A DNA stretch of 64,000 bases from Diospyros lotus (taxonomy: Eukaryota; Streptophyta; Magnoliopsida; Ericales; Ebenaceae), in contig NC_068347.1 of NCBI RefSeq assembly GCF_014633365.1, positions 15,584,433-15,648,432 of the forward strand, in the 5' to 3' direction. Both the position numbers and the translations under genes were made by a program. Numbering within the stretch: position 1 is the stretch's first letter; each line of letters begins with the position of its first letter. Shown one piece after another: positions 23,746 through 33,949 of the stretch. Below the pieces are notes generated by a model. That model was not told the DNA's origin. It ran no database searches and saw only the letters and a program-made list of their open reading frames with translations.

Positions 23746-26012
23746 TGTAACGATCCGTTAGTGGGATTAGGCTACTCGGGTGATTTAATATGGGAGTTGA
23801 ATTTTTATTTTAAATTAATGGTAATTTTTTAGGATTATATGTGTGGCTAGGTGTGGTGGAGGAATCAAGTAAAGAGAGCAAGTCCATGTTGAATAGTCAA
23901 ATGCATGAGGAAGAAGCAAAAGAAATTATATAGTCAAGTAAAAGAAAGAAGCAAAGGTGGAAGTCAAAGCAAGGAAATGGCAAGAGAACTTGGAAAAGGC
24001 AAAATTGAATTGGTTAGGTGAGGGAGCTTCCAAAATTGGAAAAGTGAAATATCTATATATATATAATATTTGATTTAGTATATATATATTTATATATATG
24101 TGTGTGAGTGCGTGTGTAGGTATAAAAAGGAAAAAAAAAAAAGAGAAAAATATAGGGGCATGTTGGCAGAAAAATAGGGACTAGTTGGCTGAAATTGGGA
24201 GGGCTTGTCATGCTTCATCTTCTTTTCTTCTTCTTTCTTCATTCTTCCTCTTCCTCTCGTTATTTTCCATAGCTTCCAAGCTCTCCTCAATCATCATAGA
24301 AGCTTTTTTCCAATAAGAACCAAAGGAGAAAATCATCCAAGGCAAGTTCTTCAACCTTCTTTCCATCTTAGAAGGCTTATTCCCAATATTTGCTCTTAAA
24401 TTCTTATTTTTGACTTCACTAATCTTGTTGTGTTCTTTGGCCTATGATTTCTTGTGGTTATATCTGAATTGAATTTTGTTTTTTTTTTCTAAAAAATAGA
24501 CATCCTAAGATTCATTTGGACATATTATTGGGGTTATTTGACTAAGTTTTGAGCCCATAATGGCCCTGTGAATCATAGCTTGGAATATGGAAATTTACTA
24601 TTTTTGTGTAATTTGACGCTACTTCAATTTTTGGGGTATAACTTTATGTGTTTATATTAAAATTGAAATTTGTTTGTTATGTTATAAACTAGACTTCATA
24701 AGCTTCATTTTGATATATTAATTGAATCATTTGGTTGTGTTTTAAGCCCGTAGCAGTCTTATTAATTTCTACCTAGAATCTGGAATTGTTTTTATTGTTA
24801 TGAGTTATCTACCTTGCTTCGGTTTTTATGGAATAACTTTTTGTGGTTATTTTTGATTGCTAATCCTTTTGTTGTTACAGAAACTAGAGTTCCTAAGCTT
24901 TAATTTTGATATATTTTGTGTGGTATTTAACCAAGAATTGAGCTCGAATCATATCCTTAAAAATCAGCTTGAAATTTGGAAATTTTGGAATAATGGATTT
25001 TAGTCTCCTTTGCTTTGTTAAATCTTATGATAGCTTGAATTCTTGTTGAATCTTTTTTTGATTCACCCTATCTTCTTAATGAATGATGCAGCATGAATCT
25101 ATGTCTTGGGTAAATGTTTTTAGGAAATAAATGTGCATGCATAAGCATGAAATAGAGCTAATGTTGGGCCATATGGAAGCTTGTGATTGGATAGCACTTC
25201 ATGAGCATGTTTTATATGTAATATGTTATGAATGATATTTGTGTGCCAAGGCTTTGGGTTGAGCTAATGGGCCTCAAGGTTCGTATGTTGTATGGGCATA
25301 ATCCTTGAGTTGAGCTAATGAACCCTAGAGATCTCGTGGCGTATGATACGGTAAGACCTTGGGTTGAGCTAATGGGCCCCAAGGACCATATGCTATTTAT
25401 GGGCATAGGCCTTGGGTTGAGCTAAAGGGCCCTAAAAGTCAAATGATATGTATGTATATATGAGTTTATATGGTTTCAAAAATTTGCATACATTATTCAT
25501 TGAGCATATGAGGATGGTTCATGGCACGGGTGCATTTGATGTGGCTGTGGTTGGGTATTTCATGAGTCTATCTATTGTTTCAATCCATATTCATATGCTC
25601 TTTCATTTTATATTATACTTGTTAGGGCCTTGTGGCTCACTTTTGTTTTACATCATTCCAAGTAAAGGCAAGGCTAAGGTGGAGGGTGATTCTAGCGGGG
25701 TTTAATCTTTTGGTATAGATGTGTACGGAGCTCTCCTGAACCCAAAGGTCTTGGGATGTCAGTTTGTTTATGCCACCTAGTTGGCTGTGTCTTTGTTTTT
25801 AGGGCTTAATGTATATCTTTTAAGAAAACCTAATGAGATGTAAAAAAAAAAAAAAATGTTTATTTTGTCTTGAATGGGAATATGGTTGTGGTTTTTATTA
25901 TTGGTGTTAAAGAAGTGAGTGTTCTTAATTGAGTTTTATGTTGTGCCCATTTTGCAAGGACTTCCTCTCGGAACTCCTTTGCTAGCAGAATTTTTAGGAG
26001 TGAGCCATCACA
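23746..26012. mobile_element. LTR of a TGTAAC-type element nested in the Tat solo LTR
   Basis: Starts TGTAACGATCC and ends CATCACA. Flanks are ttgtc (23741-23745) and ctgtc (26013-26017), four of five matching. The body holds three diverged repeats of about 200 bp (24430-24980, each with a CTAAG(C/A)TT..ATTTTGATATAT-like core) and four copies of a roughly 60 bp unit (25243-25440). A 15 bp A run is near 25843. The 3' boundary is the less certain one. Confidence 0.55.
25243..25440. repeat. about 60 bp tandem repeat, four copies
   Basis: Four degenerate units built around CTTGGGTTGAGCTAATGGGCC, lying within the nested LTR. Confidence 0.8.
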
Positions 26013-26838
26013 CTGTCGATATGAACAACCGATTAGGGGTGTGGGTGGATGTCCTCGCGCAAACCCTCTGATACTTAAGTTAGTCTTTAGGTGGTTGAGT
26101 GCAAGAATTAAAGTCAAAATAGTAGAGTGAGCGTACTTGAGGGACAAGGAGGTCCTCCTATTTATAAAGGAGAGAGAAGGGGACACACGGCACCATCCCA
26201 CGTTTTTAGGATAGAATATTCCTAACATATTCTATAGAATTTTAGAATATTCCTATAGGTCCCCAAAAGGGTCATGGAAAGAAGCTTTCGAGTTCTATTG
26301 GAGGAACACCTTGAGAGGGTCTTTTGGCTACAAAAGAGGCTCCTAGGGGTGACAAATGGCATGGTCAAACTTCGTAAGCAATGCAATCATGGAGATGGAC
26401 AGATGGGCATGTTCCTACTCGGTTATGGCCAAGTTGAGCTTTTTGCTTTAGTGAGACATGATTGAGTGGGGCACTCAATCATAGCTGAGTTGAGCTTTTT
26501 GCTTTGGTGAGACATGACCGAGTGGGCACTCAATCATGGCTGAGTTGAGCTTTTTGCTTTTGGTGAGACATAACCGAGTGGGCACTGGTCATAGTTGAGT
26601 TGAGATTTTTCCTTTGCTTGATTGGCTTTCTTTTTGCTAGCTTCTCTTCAATAAGGGATCGTTTTCTTCTTATCTGAGTAAGCACTTGGTCATGACCAAG
26701 TGGGGGGCCACTAGGTCATTGTCTTGTTCTCCATTTACTTGGCTTCTTCCTTGTTTGATTTGATCAATCATTGCTTTGTTTTAGGGTAGTTGTTTTTCAC
26801 CATTGGACCAATGGAGAGACCTCATTGCCGTGAACTTT

Positions 26839-26866
26839 CCATGACCGAGTGCCCACTCGGTCATGG
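26839..26866. repeat. near-perfect hairpin in Tat-type LTR
   Basis: CCATGACCGAGTG and CACTCGGTCATGG are 13 bp arms separated by two C residues. The half motif CACTCGGTCAT/ATGACCGAGTG recurs in both orientations across this LTR (26400-26860) and in the LTRs at 5220 and 10607. Confidence 0.85.
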
Positions 26867-27832
26867 CTTGATCTTTGATGGTGCTTATATTTGTTCTTTG
26901 TTGATTTTGCCTTGTATTATTGATTTCAGCCTATTTTTGTGTTTGTGTGTGCCCCAAGTGTCCTTTTATAAATCTGACCCAAATTTGTCACTTAGATCTG
27001 CTCCATATCCCAATTGCTTGTTGTTTGCAAAGCATATCACTTTCCATCATAATTCAATCGCTTTTCTAGATATGTTCTGTCCAACCGAATCATTCATGAT
27101 TTTAGGTAGCATTCTAAGATAGCAACATCGAATTGTAGCTTTAAGAAACAATTAAAAGTCAAATGGTACTTTTACGAGATCCTTGTGACCTCAAGGGTCT
27201 CACACAACTAAAAGAAGAGATCCATATCATTTGTTACCTTATTTTGGTCAAATTTTTCACACATACTATGAAACATGTGCTACGGTAATTTTCTCATTTT
27301 TTTTCGTAAAGTGTACGTTTATTACTAGATAAATACTGTATAGGTGATAAGTCAGATATACTCATTATTTATCTTGAGTCCACAACTTTGCTTTTCACAT
27401 ATTTGTTAAATAGGACTTTCACCTGGTATTCTAAGACATATAAGGTAAGAAGTGGGATTTTCAATTTTTGTCTACTTACATAGCCTCATATTAATAACTT
27501 ATCAAGGCAATTTTGTTTTAAACTTAAGCTACCATTAACTTTCCTTTGTGATATTCTTAAGACTATATTTCATTTATTATCACTTAGTCATAAATGTGAT
27601 TGCTTGTATGAGAAAGCCAATCATTTTTGTGACATATCTTTAATTCTTGCACTTAACATTATGCACGAAACACTATATATGTGTGTGTGTGCTTTAATTA
27701 ATCTGTGTACTTGTTGTTTAATTATAATAATTAAATTTATTTATCTTAGAGAACAACTCAGACAGAGTCTAGGCCAAAAGCTCAAGGTCTGAGACACTAT
27801 AGAAGGGTCGATAGGTGCTAGGCTCGACCCAC

Positions 27833-28604
27833 TGTTGGGGATAGCTAAGAGGATGCAAGGAGTCTCCAGATGACTTTTGAGAATCTCTAGGGGCCTTGCT
27901 TTCCGGAGAGTCTTTGGATGGCTAGTCTTTTGCATGGTTTGAATGGTCTTCGGAAAGGTGACACTAGAAGGGTCTGCAACATAGAAACAGTTAGAAGGCA
28001 CGCGTGGATCTTCTTTACATGGGTTATTTGATGTCTAAGTCAGACAATAATGTCATGAAGTAGAAGTATGAATGTATGTACGTGTGTATGTTGTATGTAT
28101 TTGATAGGAGTCTTCCGATAGGTTGTCTCCTAAAAGGAGGTTTTGGGTGGTTCAGGGTCTGAGTCTTCGGGTCCTTAGTCTGTGTGTGTGAGAGAGAGTC
28201 CAATAAGGTCCAGAAGCTCCCTTTGTCGTAAAATGAGCGAGTATTTATAGACATTTGGTGGTAGGGTCCATGTGACATGTGGCATGCTGATGTGAGTCTC
28301 CCGACTCTTTGGAGAAAATGCATCGCATGAGACCGGAGGGCCTAGAGATATTCGGGGTCAAAGTCCCCCAATAAGTATCCTTCGGATGAGTCTGAAGATT
28401 CTTCGGAGTCATCAAATGGCTTGGGTTGACATTCCCGGGAGATACGAGTTTTGGGCCTTGGGGATACTAAGGGGTAGGCTATCCCAGAAACTCTTTAGAG
28501 GCTCCAAGAGACTTTTGCCCCAGAATATTTTTTTGGGGTCATCGACCTACTCGGAATATTTATGAGTTTTGGAATTTTTGGGTTTGATTTTTCTAGACCC
28601 AACA
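27833..28604. mobile_element. LTR-like insertion in copia LTR
   Basis: Bounded by TGTTGGGGAT and AGACCCAACA, inverted ends typical of an LTR. It contains a TATTTATAG motif at 28232-28240 preceding a TGTGACATGTGG stretch. The flanking 5-mers do not match, and about 80 bp left of it (27752-27832) is also foreign to the copia LTR. It may be a truncated element and not a clean solo LTR. Confidence 0.4.
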
Positions 28605-28726
28605 AAAAGTACTAAAATACAATAGGTATTAATCAAAATGAAACATGAATAATTTATTGATATAAAATAAAAAAATAATACTACACGTCACTGTTTACAA
28701 AATATCAGAATACATTTAACATCAAT

Positions 28727-29504
28727 GGAATGGTTGCCTCGTCCGTGCTCACCGCAAAAACAAATTTATAGCACTCTAGCAATGTGGATTCCAATCCCTA
28801 ATTGGAGTTTCGTAGCCGTTGTCCCCCCCAACCCCAACCCCCACCCCCACCCAATCTGTTTGTTTCTTTTTTATTTATTTATTTTCTCTGTATTTTTCGT
28901 TATTTCGTCCCATAAAGCCTCGCAACAAATATAATTTGGCGGTAACGTCTAGGGAGAGAAGCCGAAGAGCGTCTTTCATGTGGCGAAATCAGAACCGTAA
29001 ACTCTCCACATGATGCATCAAGTCTAACCCTGCCCGTCCGATCAAGACCGTAAGTACAGTCTCCTGTGACGCGCGTGGGTAACGCGGCCCCCTTTCTCTG
29101 CCTATCCGCCCTAGTATTGTCGTCCCGATTCGCAGCGAAGACTCAAAAAGTATATAGCGAGAGATCGATGGAAACCTCTCTCTAAAACTCCCTATCTTTA
29201 CGGAAACCGGACGAAGACTTGGAGAGCGGAAGGCGACTGGATTATCGAGGAAGCTTTCGTCGTCCTCGATGAGTTCTAGGGTTTGTTTTTCTGTCCATTT
29301 ATCCGATTTGAATTGGTTTCCTCGCTGGTGAATCGATGAAACGGAGCGATCACGGGGTCGGTGAGTAGTCGTTCAATGTTCGCCGATTGAGGCGGCGAGG
29401 GGATCAGTCATAGGATCGATAAGGTTTTGTTTGGACTAGGGATAGGTTGAGACGGAGTAGGAAGGCGCAAACGCAGGGGTGTTCGTCGATTGGTGGTTCT
29501 TGTC
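28727..29504 (+). promoter_or_regulatory. promoter and 5' leader region of the AAA/PHD gene
   Basis: A gene-proximal region with markedly higher GC and CpG content from about 29030, ending at the ATG at 29505. A TATA-like TATATAG lies at 29151-29157. No transposon end is recognised here. The immediate upstream neighbour is the end of the nested copia block at 28721. Transcription start is not determinable from sequence alone. Confidence 0.5.
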
Positions 29505-30848
29505 ATGCGATTGTCTCGGTCGGCGTCGGTGGTTTCGGAGCGAAGAAGGGAGCAGGGGTTTGGTAGTTTGAGGACTCGGAAGAAGCACAAGAGGCTTGAT
29601 GCAATCTGCGAGAAGGCGTACAATCGGAGCCATCGGGGTGTGAAGATCGAAGCGAACGTTGGGGATGAGATAGCGGGGAATGAGTCGGAGCTCAGGAGGA
29701 GCACAAGGGTCCGGCGGGCTCCGGTGGTGCTTGACTCTTCGCCTCCGCCAGCCAAGAAGCGGCGAAAAGTTGATGGAAGGAGTGAAATTGATTCTGCTGG
29801 AAGGGAAAAGAGGAAACCTGGTTCAGATTCGAGGAATGTAGAGGAAGAACCCGCAGCTTGGAGGTCTAGGTTGAGATCTAGGGCAAAGAATGTAACTTTT
29901 GAAAGGGTGGGAAAGGCGGAATCTTCCCCAAAAGGTAAAAGGAAGCTTTTTCATGATTCTGATGAGTTTAGTGAAGAAATCAAGGTGAAGGGTAGGGAAT
30001 TGGATGGTAAAGAGGAGCTGGAAGTTGGTATGTCCACAGTTGTTAAGTCAAAAAGGCCGGGTAGAGTAAAAGCTTCATGTGTTCTAAGGAATGCAAATCA
30101 GGAGATTGGATGGTGTTCTGACAAGGAGCATGACAAGCAGAAGAATAAGGTGGAGCAAGACAAAGAGAAGACTGAGTTGGATGAAAATGAGAACAATGAG
30201 GTGGAAGAAAATAAAGAGCGGAATGAAGTGAATTTGTTACAGAGTGGTGATGAGATGGGTCTTACACACCTGGATAATGGAGCTGGACATAGCTACAAGC
30301 ATGGAGGTAGAGATGGTGATACGTCACAACCAGTCGAGAAAGGGGAGAGTGAGTCTCCTATTGGTTTACAGTTAGAAGTTTGCATTGGCGATGACAACGT
30401 GGAATCAATGGAACAGGATATGCCACGGGAATTACCAGTGTCTGTGAAGGAGGCGGAAAACCAGAGGGAGTCTACACAGGTTGACCAAGTTGAGGACGGA
30501 GGATGTCATGAGAAACCTTTGGAAGATTATAATTCCAGGAAAGATCATAAGTTGGATCCTTCTTCAAGTGATACATGTGGAAAGCTGTACACAAGAGAAG
30601 GGAGGAAATGTGGCTTGTGTGGAACAGGGACCGATGGAAAACCTCCAAAAAAGTTACTGCAGGATGGGGCTGGGAGTGATCATGAGGCCTATAGTGGATC
30701 TTCAGCATCAGAGGAACCCAACTATGACACATGGGATGGATTTGGTGATGAACCTGGTTGGCTTGGACGCCTCTTGGGTCCGATAAATGATCGTTATGGT
30801 ATTGCTGGAATCTGGGTCCATCAACATTGTGCTGTATGGAGTCCAGAG
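29505..30848 (+). CDS. exon 1 of PHD-finger/AAA+ ATPase protein (At3g15120-type)
   Basis: Encodes residues 1-448. The ATG at 29505 begins MRLSRSASVV and is the first ATG of the open frame; the frame extends upstream only through a TTG. Visible features are the conserved KKHKRLDAICE block, a nuclear-localisation-like KKRRKV (84-89), a charged Glu/Lys-rich region (about 206-240), and the start of an extended PHD finger (CGLC at 369-372 to HQHC at 439-442). The exon ends in GAG at 30848, donor GTGTGA, phase 0. The family is nuclear and its N-terminal PHD is expected to act on chromatin; this is inferred from family knowledge. The following intron is about 21.5 kb, and the ePHD resumes in exon 2. 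Confidence 0.9.
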
Positions 30849-33063
30849 GTGTGAGTTCATTTATAGAGTATTTTTTAATTTTGTTCTAGTCTACATCACA
30901 TCTCTCGTTTGCATGATAAATGTGCTGATTTTTGGAATTGTCCTTCTATGCTGGCAAAGATTGGGCATTTTTCAGTTATCATATTTAGTTCCCAGCTGTT
31001 CTGTACCTGTTCTTTTATTTTAACTTTTGTACTATTTACCCTTCTAAACTTTGCAGCAAAAACAGGGCTATGTTAACCCTAATTGAGGTTGTTTCACAAC
31101 TATGCTTTTGCATAAACCTTTTACTATTTTGACATTGTGGGCGTGGGTAGTCATGACTGTGCTACATTCCCTTAGACAGAGTAGGCCTGAGGTTAAGACA
31201 GAGTGCTACCCTATAGTTTTGACTGGATACATTATGGTGGAGATAACCACTCTACTTGCATCAGAGGCTTATAATGCTCCGTTTCACTGGATGGTATTTG
31301 ATTGCAAGAGCAGCTGGTTGGAGCATGTAATGCACATGCGGACTTTGAATAGTATGGTGGATATAACAGATGTTTGGACCTCCCTCTTCAATTTGGTTAC
31401 GATTAGTTGAACCTTCTGAATAGATGGACCTTATGTTTGGATTCCTACAAACATGTACCAGGAGAGCAGCATGTAGCTATCCACTCCCGAGTTTACTGAA
31501 TCATCTTATTCCTTCCTAACTATTACAATCTTTAACTCTTTAACTTTGATCTTCTTAACCGAAAAGTCTCTAACTTTGTGATAGCAACAGCTAGTTGTCA
31601 TCCTAATATACTGTATCAGCTTGTTTCTTCCTACAGAGAGTTATTACAAAGAATAACTTTTCTTTACTAATAAGAAAAGGTTGCTAACTTTGTGATGGAG
31701 TTAAGATGATCGTGACCTACAAGATAACAATAACGATTTTAGTTTTATGTGATGAAGAGTTTTTGAATTTATGTTGATATATTTTAATTCTTTTAGCAGT
31801 TTCTAATAGATTATAGGGTAGAATTTTCGGCAAAGTTCCAAATAAGCCATTGTACTTTAAGTTTTGTGGCCAAATTGGCCACTATACTTTAAAAAGATGT
31901 AAATTGCAATTATGTGGGGGGTTTTTTGAATATTAATTTATGCTTGCGACTATGTGGGGTTATTTTGATTGGGGATAGAGTTAACGCTATTAATAGAATT
32001 AAAAGTTGTTGAACAGTGTTAAGTGAATATCTATAGTAATAGCTAATGTGGCCTTTGAATCTGAAAATACAGTGGCTTATTTGGCAATTTTTAAAATACA
32101 GGGGCCAAATTTGTCTCGATTCTGAAAGTAAGTGGCTTATTCGGCCGGGCCCTTCTTAAAGTCAAGTGGCCAATTTGGCTGTCAGGATCTTGAACCTGAT
32201 GGAACTAATTCTCTTTAATTGATGAGAATTAGGACAAAATGTAGGGGAGAAATGAGAGAAGAATGGAGAGAGATAAGAAGAGCAGGAGGGAGTGAGAGAG
32301 CAAGAAGGTTTGAGAGGGAGAGAAATTGAGAGAGAGAGAGAGATCTGAAATGACTGGAAATTCTCATAATTCGCATTAGGCTGGATTAGTTGCTTATATA
32401 CTAATCCCAGCTAGAGTGTGAAGTTGGCGCCAAGCCAATTTACAAGTTACAACCCAAACAGCAGCTTGAAGGTGCAACCACCTACTTAATTGCCATACAA
32501 AAAATAATTAGTCGCTTTATAGAACATTAGGGTTCCTGACAATTAACTCCCCCCCCCCCCCCTCCCCGAAAAAAAAATTTCTTGTCCTGAAGAAATGGAC
32601 AGCAGCCTGAGGGAATTGAGTCAGCAAATCAGGTAGGTATTTCCACGTATTGTTATTCGGGTGTAGGTGAGTCCATTGCACCAGCATTCGGGTGTAGGTG
32701 AGTCCACTGCACCAGCACTTGTGTCAAAGGAGCACCATGCTTGAGAGCGGGTTCAACATCACTGTTTGAGCTCCTTGTTGTTTCGAATTCACGTGTATCC
32801 CTCTCAAAGGATTTTTCTGTTTTTTCATGATTGCTTCCATTGATAACTTCTGCAACCTAGCACTGTCCACAGCCTGTTTAACAGTCCTTGGTTGAAACAT
32901 CTTGATTATAGGCCATAGGTCTTTGCTCAAGCTACTGATGAAGCTTAAGATGAAGTACGCCTCAGTTAGATATGGGTTGAGGTTAAGCATTAAGGACTTC
33001 AATTCCTCGAACTTCACTTGATATTGTTGGATAGAACCCTCATGCCTCAGTTTGTTAAACTCT

Positions 33064-33949
33064 TCGACTACTATTCCTAGGATTCATTGGATTAGATTTC
33101 TTTGAAGGAAATTAAGCCTCTCATCAACTTACTCACTCACTAATTGAAAACTCAAGAACAGAATTAATGCAATCAACAGAAACAAATGAACAGAATAGTA
33201 AAAGAAACGCAAACCACACAATAGAGACAGATCTTTATCCTAGTTTGGATTATCCAATATTGATGACCCTACATCCAGCCTTCAAACACCCGAGAGCAGT
33301 CTTGATTATTCAGAAAACGATCAGTACAGCAATCCCTTCTTGGCTGAGTACACACACTTTATTCTCTCCCAAGGCACTATCGATTATCTAACCTTTCCTC
33401 TCAGAGAATACACATGCACTTGATAGAATTTTCATCTCATCAAATGACTCCCCTTTGTCATGACCCTAGGGTTTAGCTAGGGTCTAGGAAGGAATTCAGA
33501 TAAGAATTAGAGGAAGGAAGAGAAGAAAGGGAGGGAAAGGAAGAACATAACAGAATTGAGGGAGAGAGAGAAAAGCCGTGGGAGAGTATTGAGAGAGGGA
33601 ATTGAGATTCAAATCATTCATTAAACTTCTTTCTCTAACTACTCAAGCCAATTTATAGGCGTACAATTGAAGATGCTAACAACAATAACATAAAATGCAA
33701 CTAATGCAACTAATAAGGAAAATACATGACATGTATTACTAATATATCCTTGGGGTTCCTTGGGGTCGTGACAACCTTGCCTTCTATTTATAACAGGTGG
33801 ACACCCCAATACAACTGATTGGATTTAGATAATTCCGGTTTAAATCCCCCAACTTAAACTAATTACAGTTGAGCCATCGCCTATCTAATTAGTCACTCGA
33901 GACACTTGACTGCTTCCACTTGGATATAAGACTTAACTTAATTAGGCAA
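33064..33949. mobile_element. insertion inside gypsy gag, approximate bounds
   Basis: About 880 bp that interrupts the gag reading between MTNMV and VVEEFNKL blocks. It contains the smaller solo LTR at 33456-33773 and a TATTTATAA motif near 33786. I could not find matching terminal sequences or a TSD, so the coordinates are set by the gag reading only. Confidence 0.5.
33456..33773 (-). mobile_element. solo LTR, same family as the 57768-61274 element
   Basis: A 318 bp unit from TGTCATGACC to GGTCGTGACA; flanks ccctt/acctt (four of five). Read on the minus strand, its start TGTCACGACCCCAAGG and end CTAAACCCTAGGGTCATGACA correspond to the LTR ends at 57768/60904 and 58143/61274. An antisense solo copy of that non-autonomous family. 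Confidence 0.7.

Larger units (their letters stand above)
23542..27039 (-). mobile_element. solo LTR of the Tat-like family
   Basis: Starts TATTGTTGCCAAAAT and ends GCATATCA, matching the ends of the LTRs at 5220 and 10607 (TGTTGTTGCC, with G to A in the terminal TG). A perfect TSD, CTTTC, is at 23537-23541 and 27040-27044. It shares the CGCGCAAACCCTCTGATACTTAAGTT block near 26055 and the CACTCGG/CCGAGTG palindromes. It is longer than the other LTRs because it carries an insertion at 23746-26012. Confidence 0.8.
1304..28721 (-). mobile_element. antisense Ty1/copia element expanded by nested insertions
   Basis: Matched LTRs begin TGTTAGAAATAATG at 1304 and 17172. The left LTR ends in TTTAACA at 2787 and the last piece of the right LTR in TTTAACA at 28721, giving the inverted ends TGTTA/TAACA. 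Between them, on the minus strand and in copia order, lie gag, integrase, RT and RNase H. A PBS matching initiator Met tRNA abuts the right LTR. Flanking 5-mers are ccaac (1299-1303) and tcaat (28722-28726). They differ only by two C-to-T changes, so the TSD is decayed or the right boundary is misassigned. Without nested insertions the element would be much shorter. Gag, INT and RT all carry stops or frameshifts, so it is dead. The right-LTR assignment beyond 17571 is the weakest part. Confidence 0.65.
23385..28721 (-). repeat. remainder of the copia 5' LTR, broken by insertions
   Basis: Segments 23385-23541, 27040-27750 and 28612-28721 align in order with 1885-2787 of the left LTR, for example AATGATTATAATTGGTCAA, TTTTACGAGATCCTTGTGAC and the terminal CATTTAACA. 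The gaps are filled by the LTR at 23542-27039 and by an LTR-like insertion near 27833-28604. The LTR end at 28721 lies only 784 bp before the start codon of the AAA gene. Confidence 0.65.

Noticed and set aside
29490..29504. Upstream start of the AAA gene at 29490
   Set aside because: The codon there is TTG. The first ATG is 29505, and its peptide MRLSRS fits the family start as I recall it.
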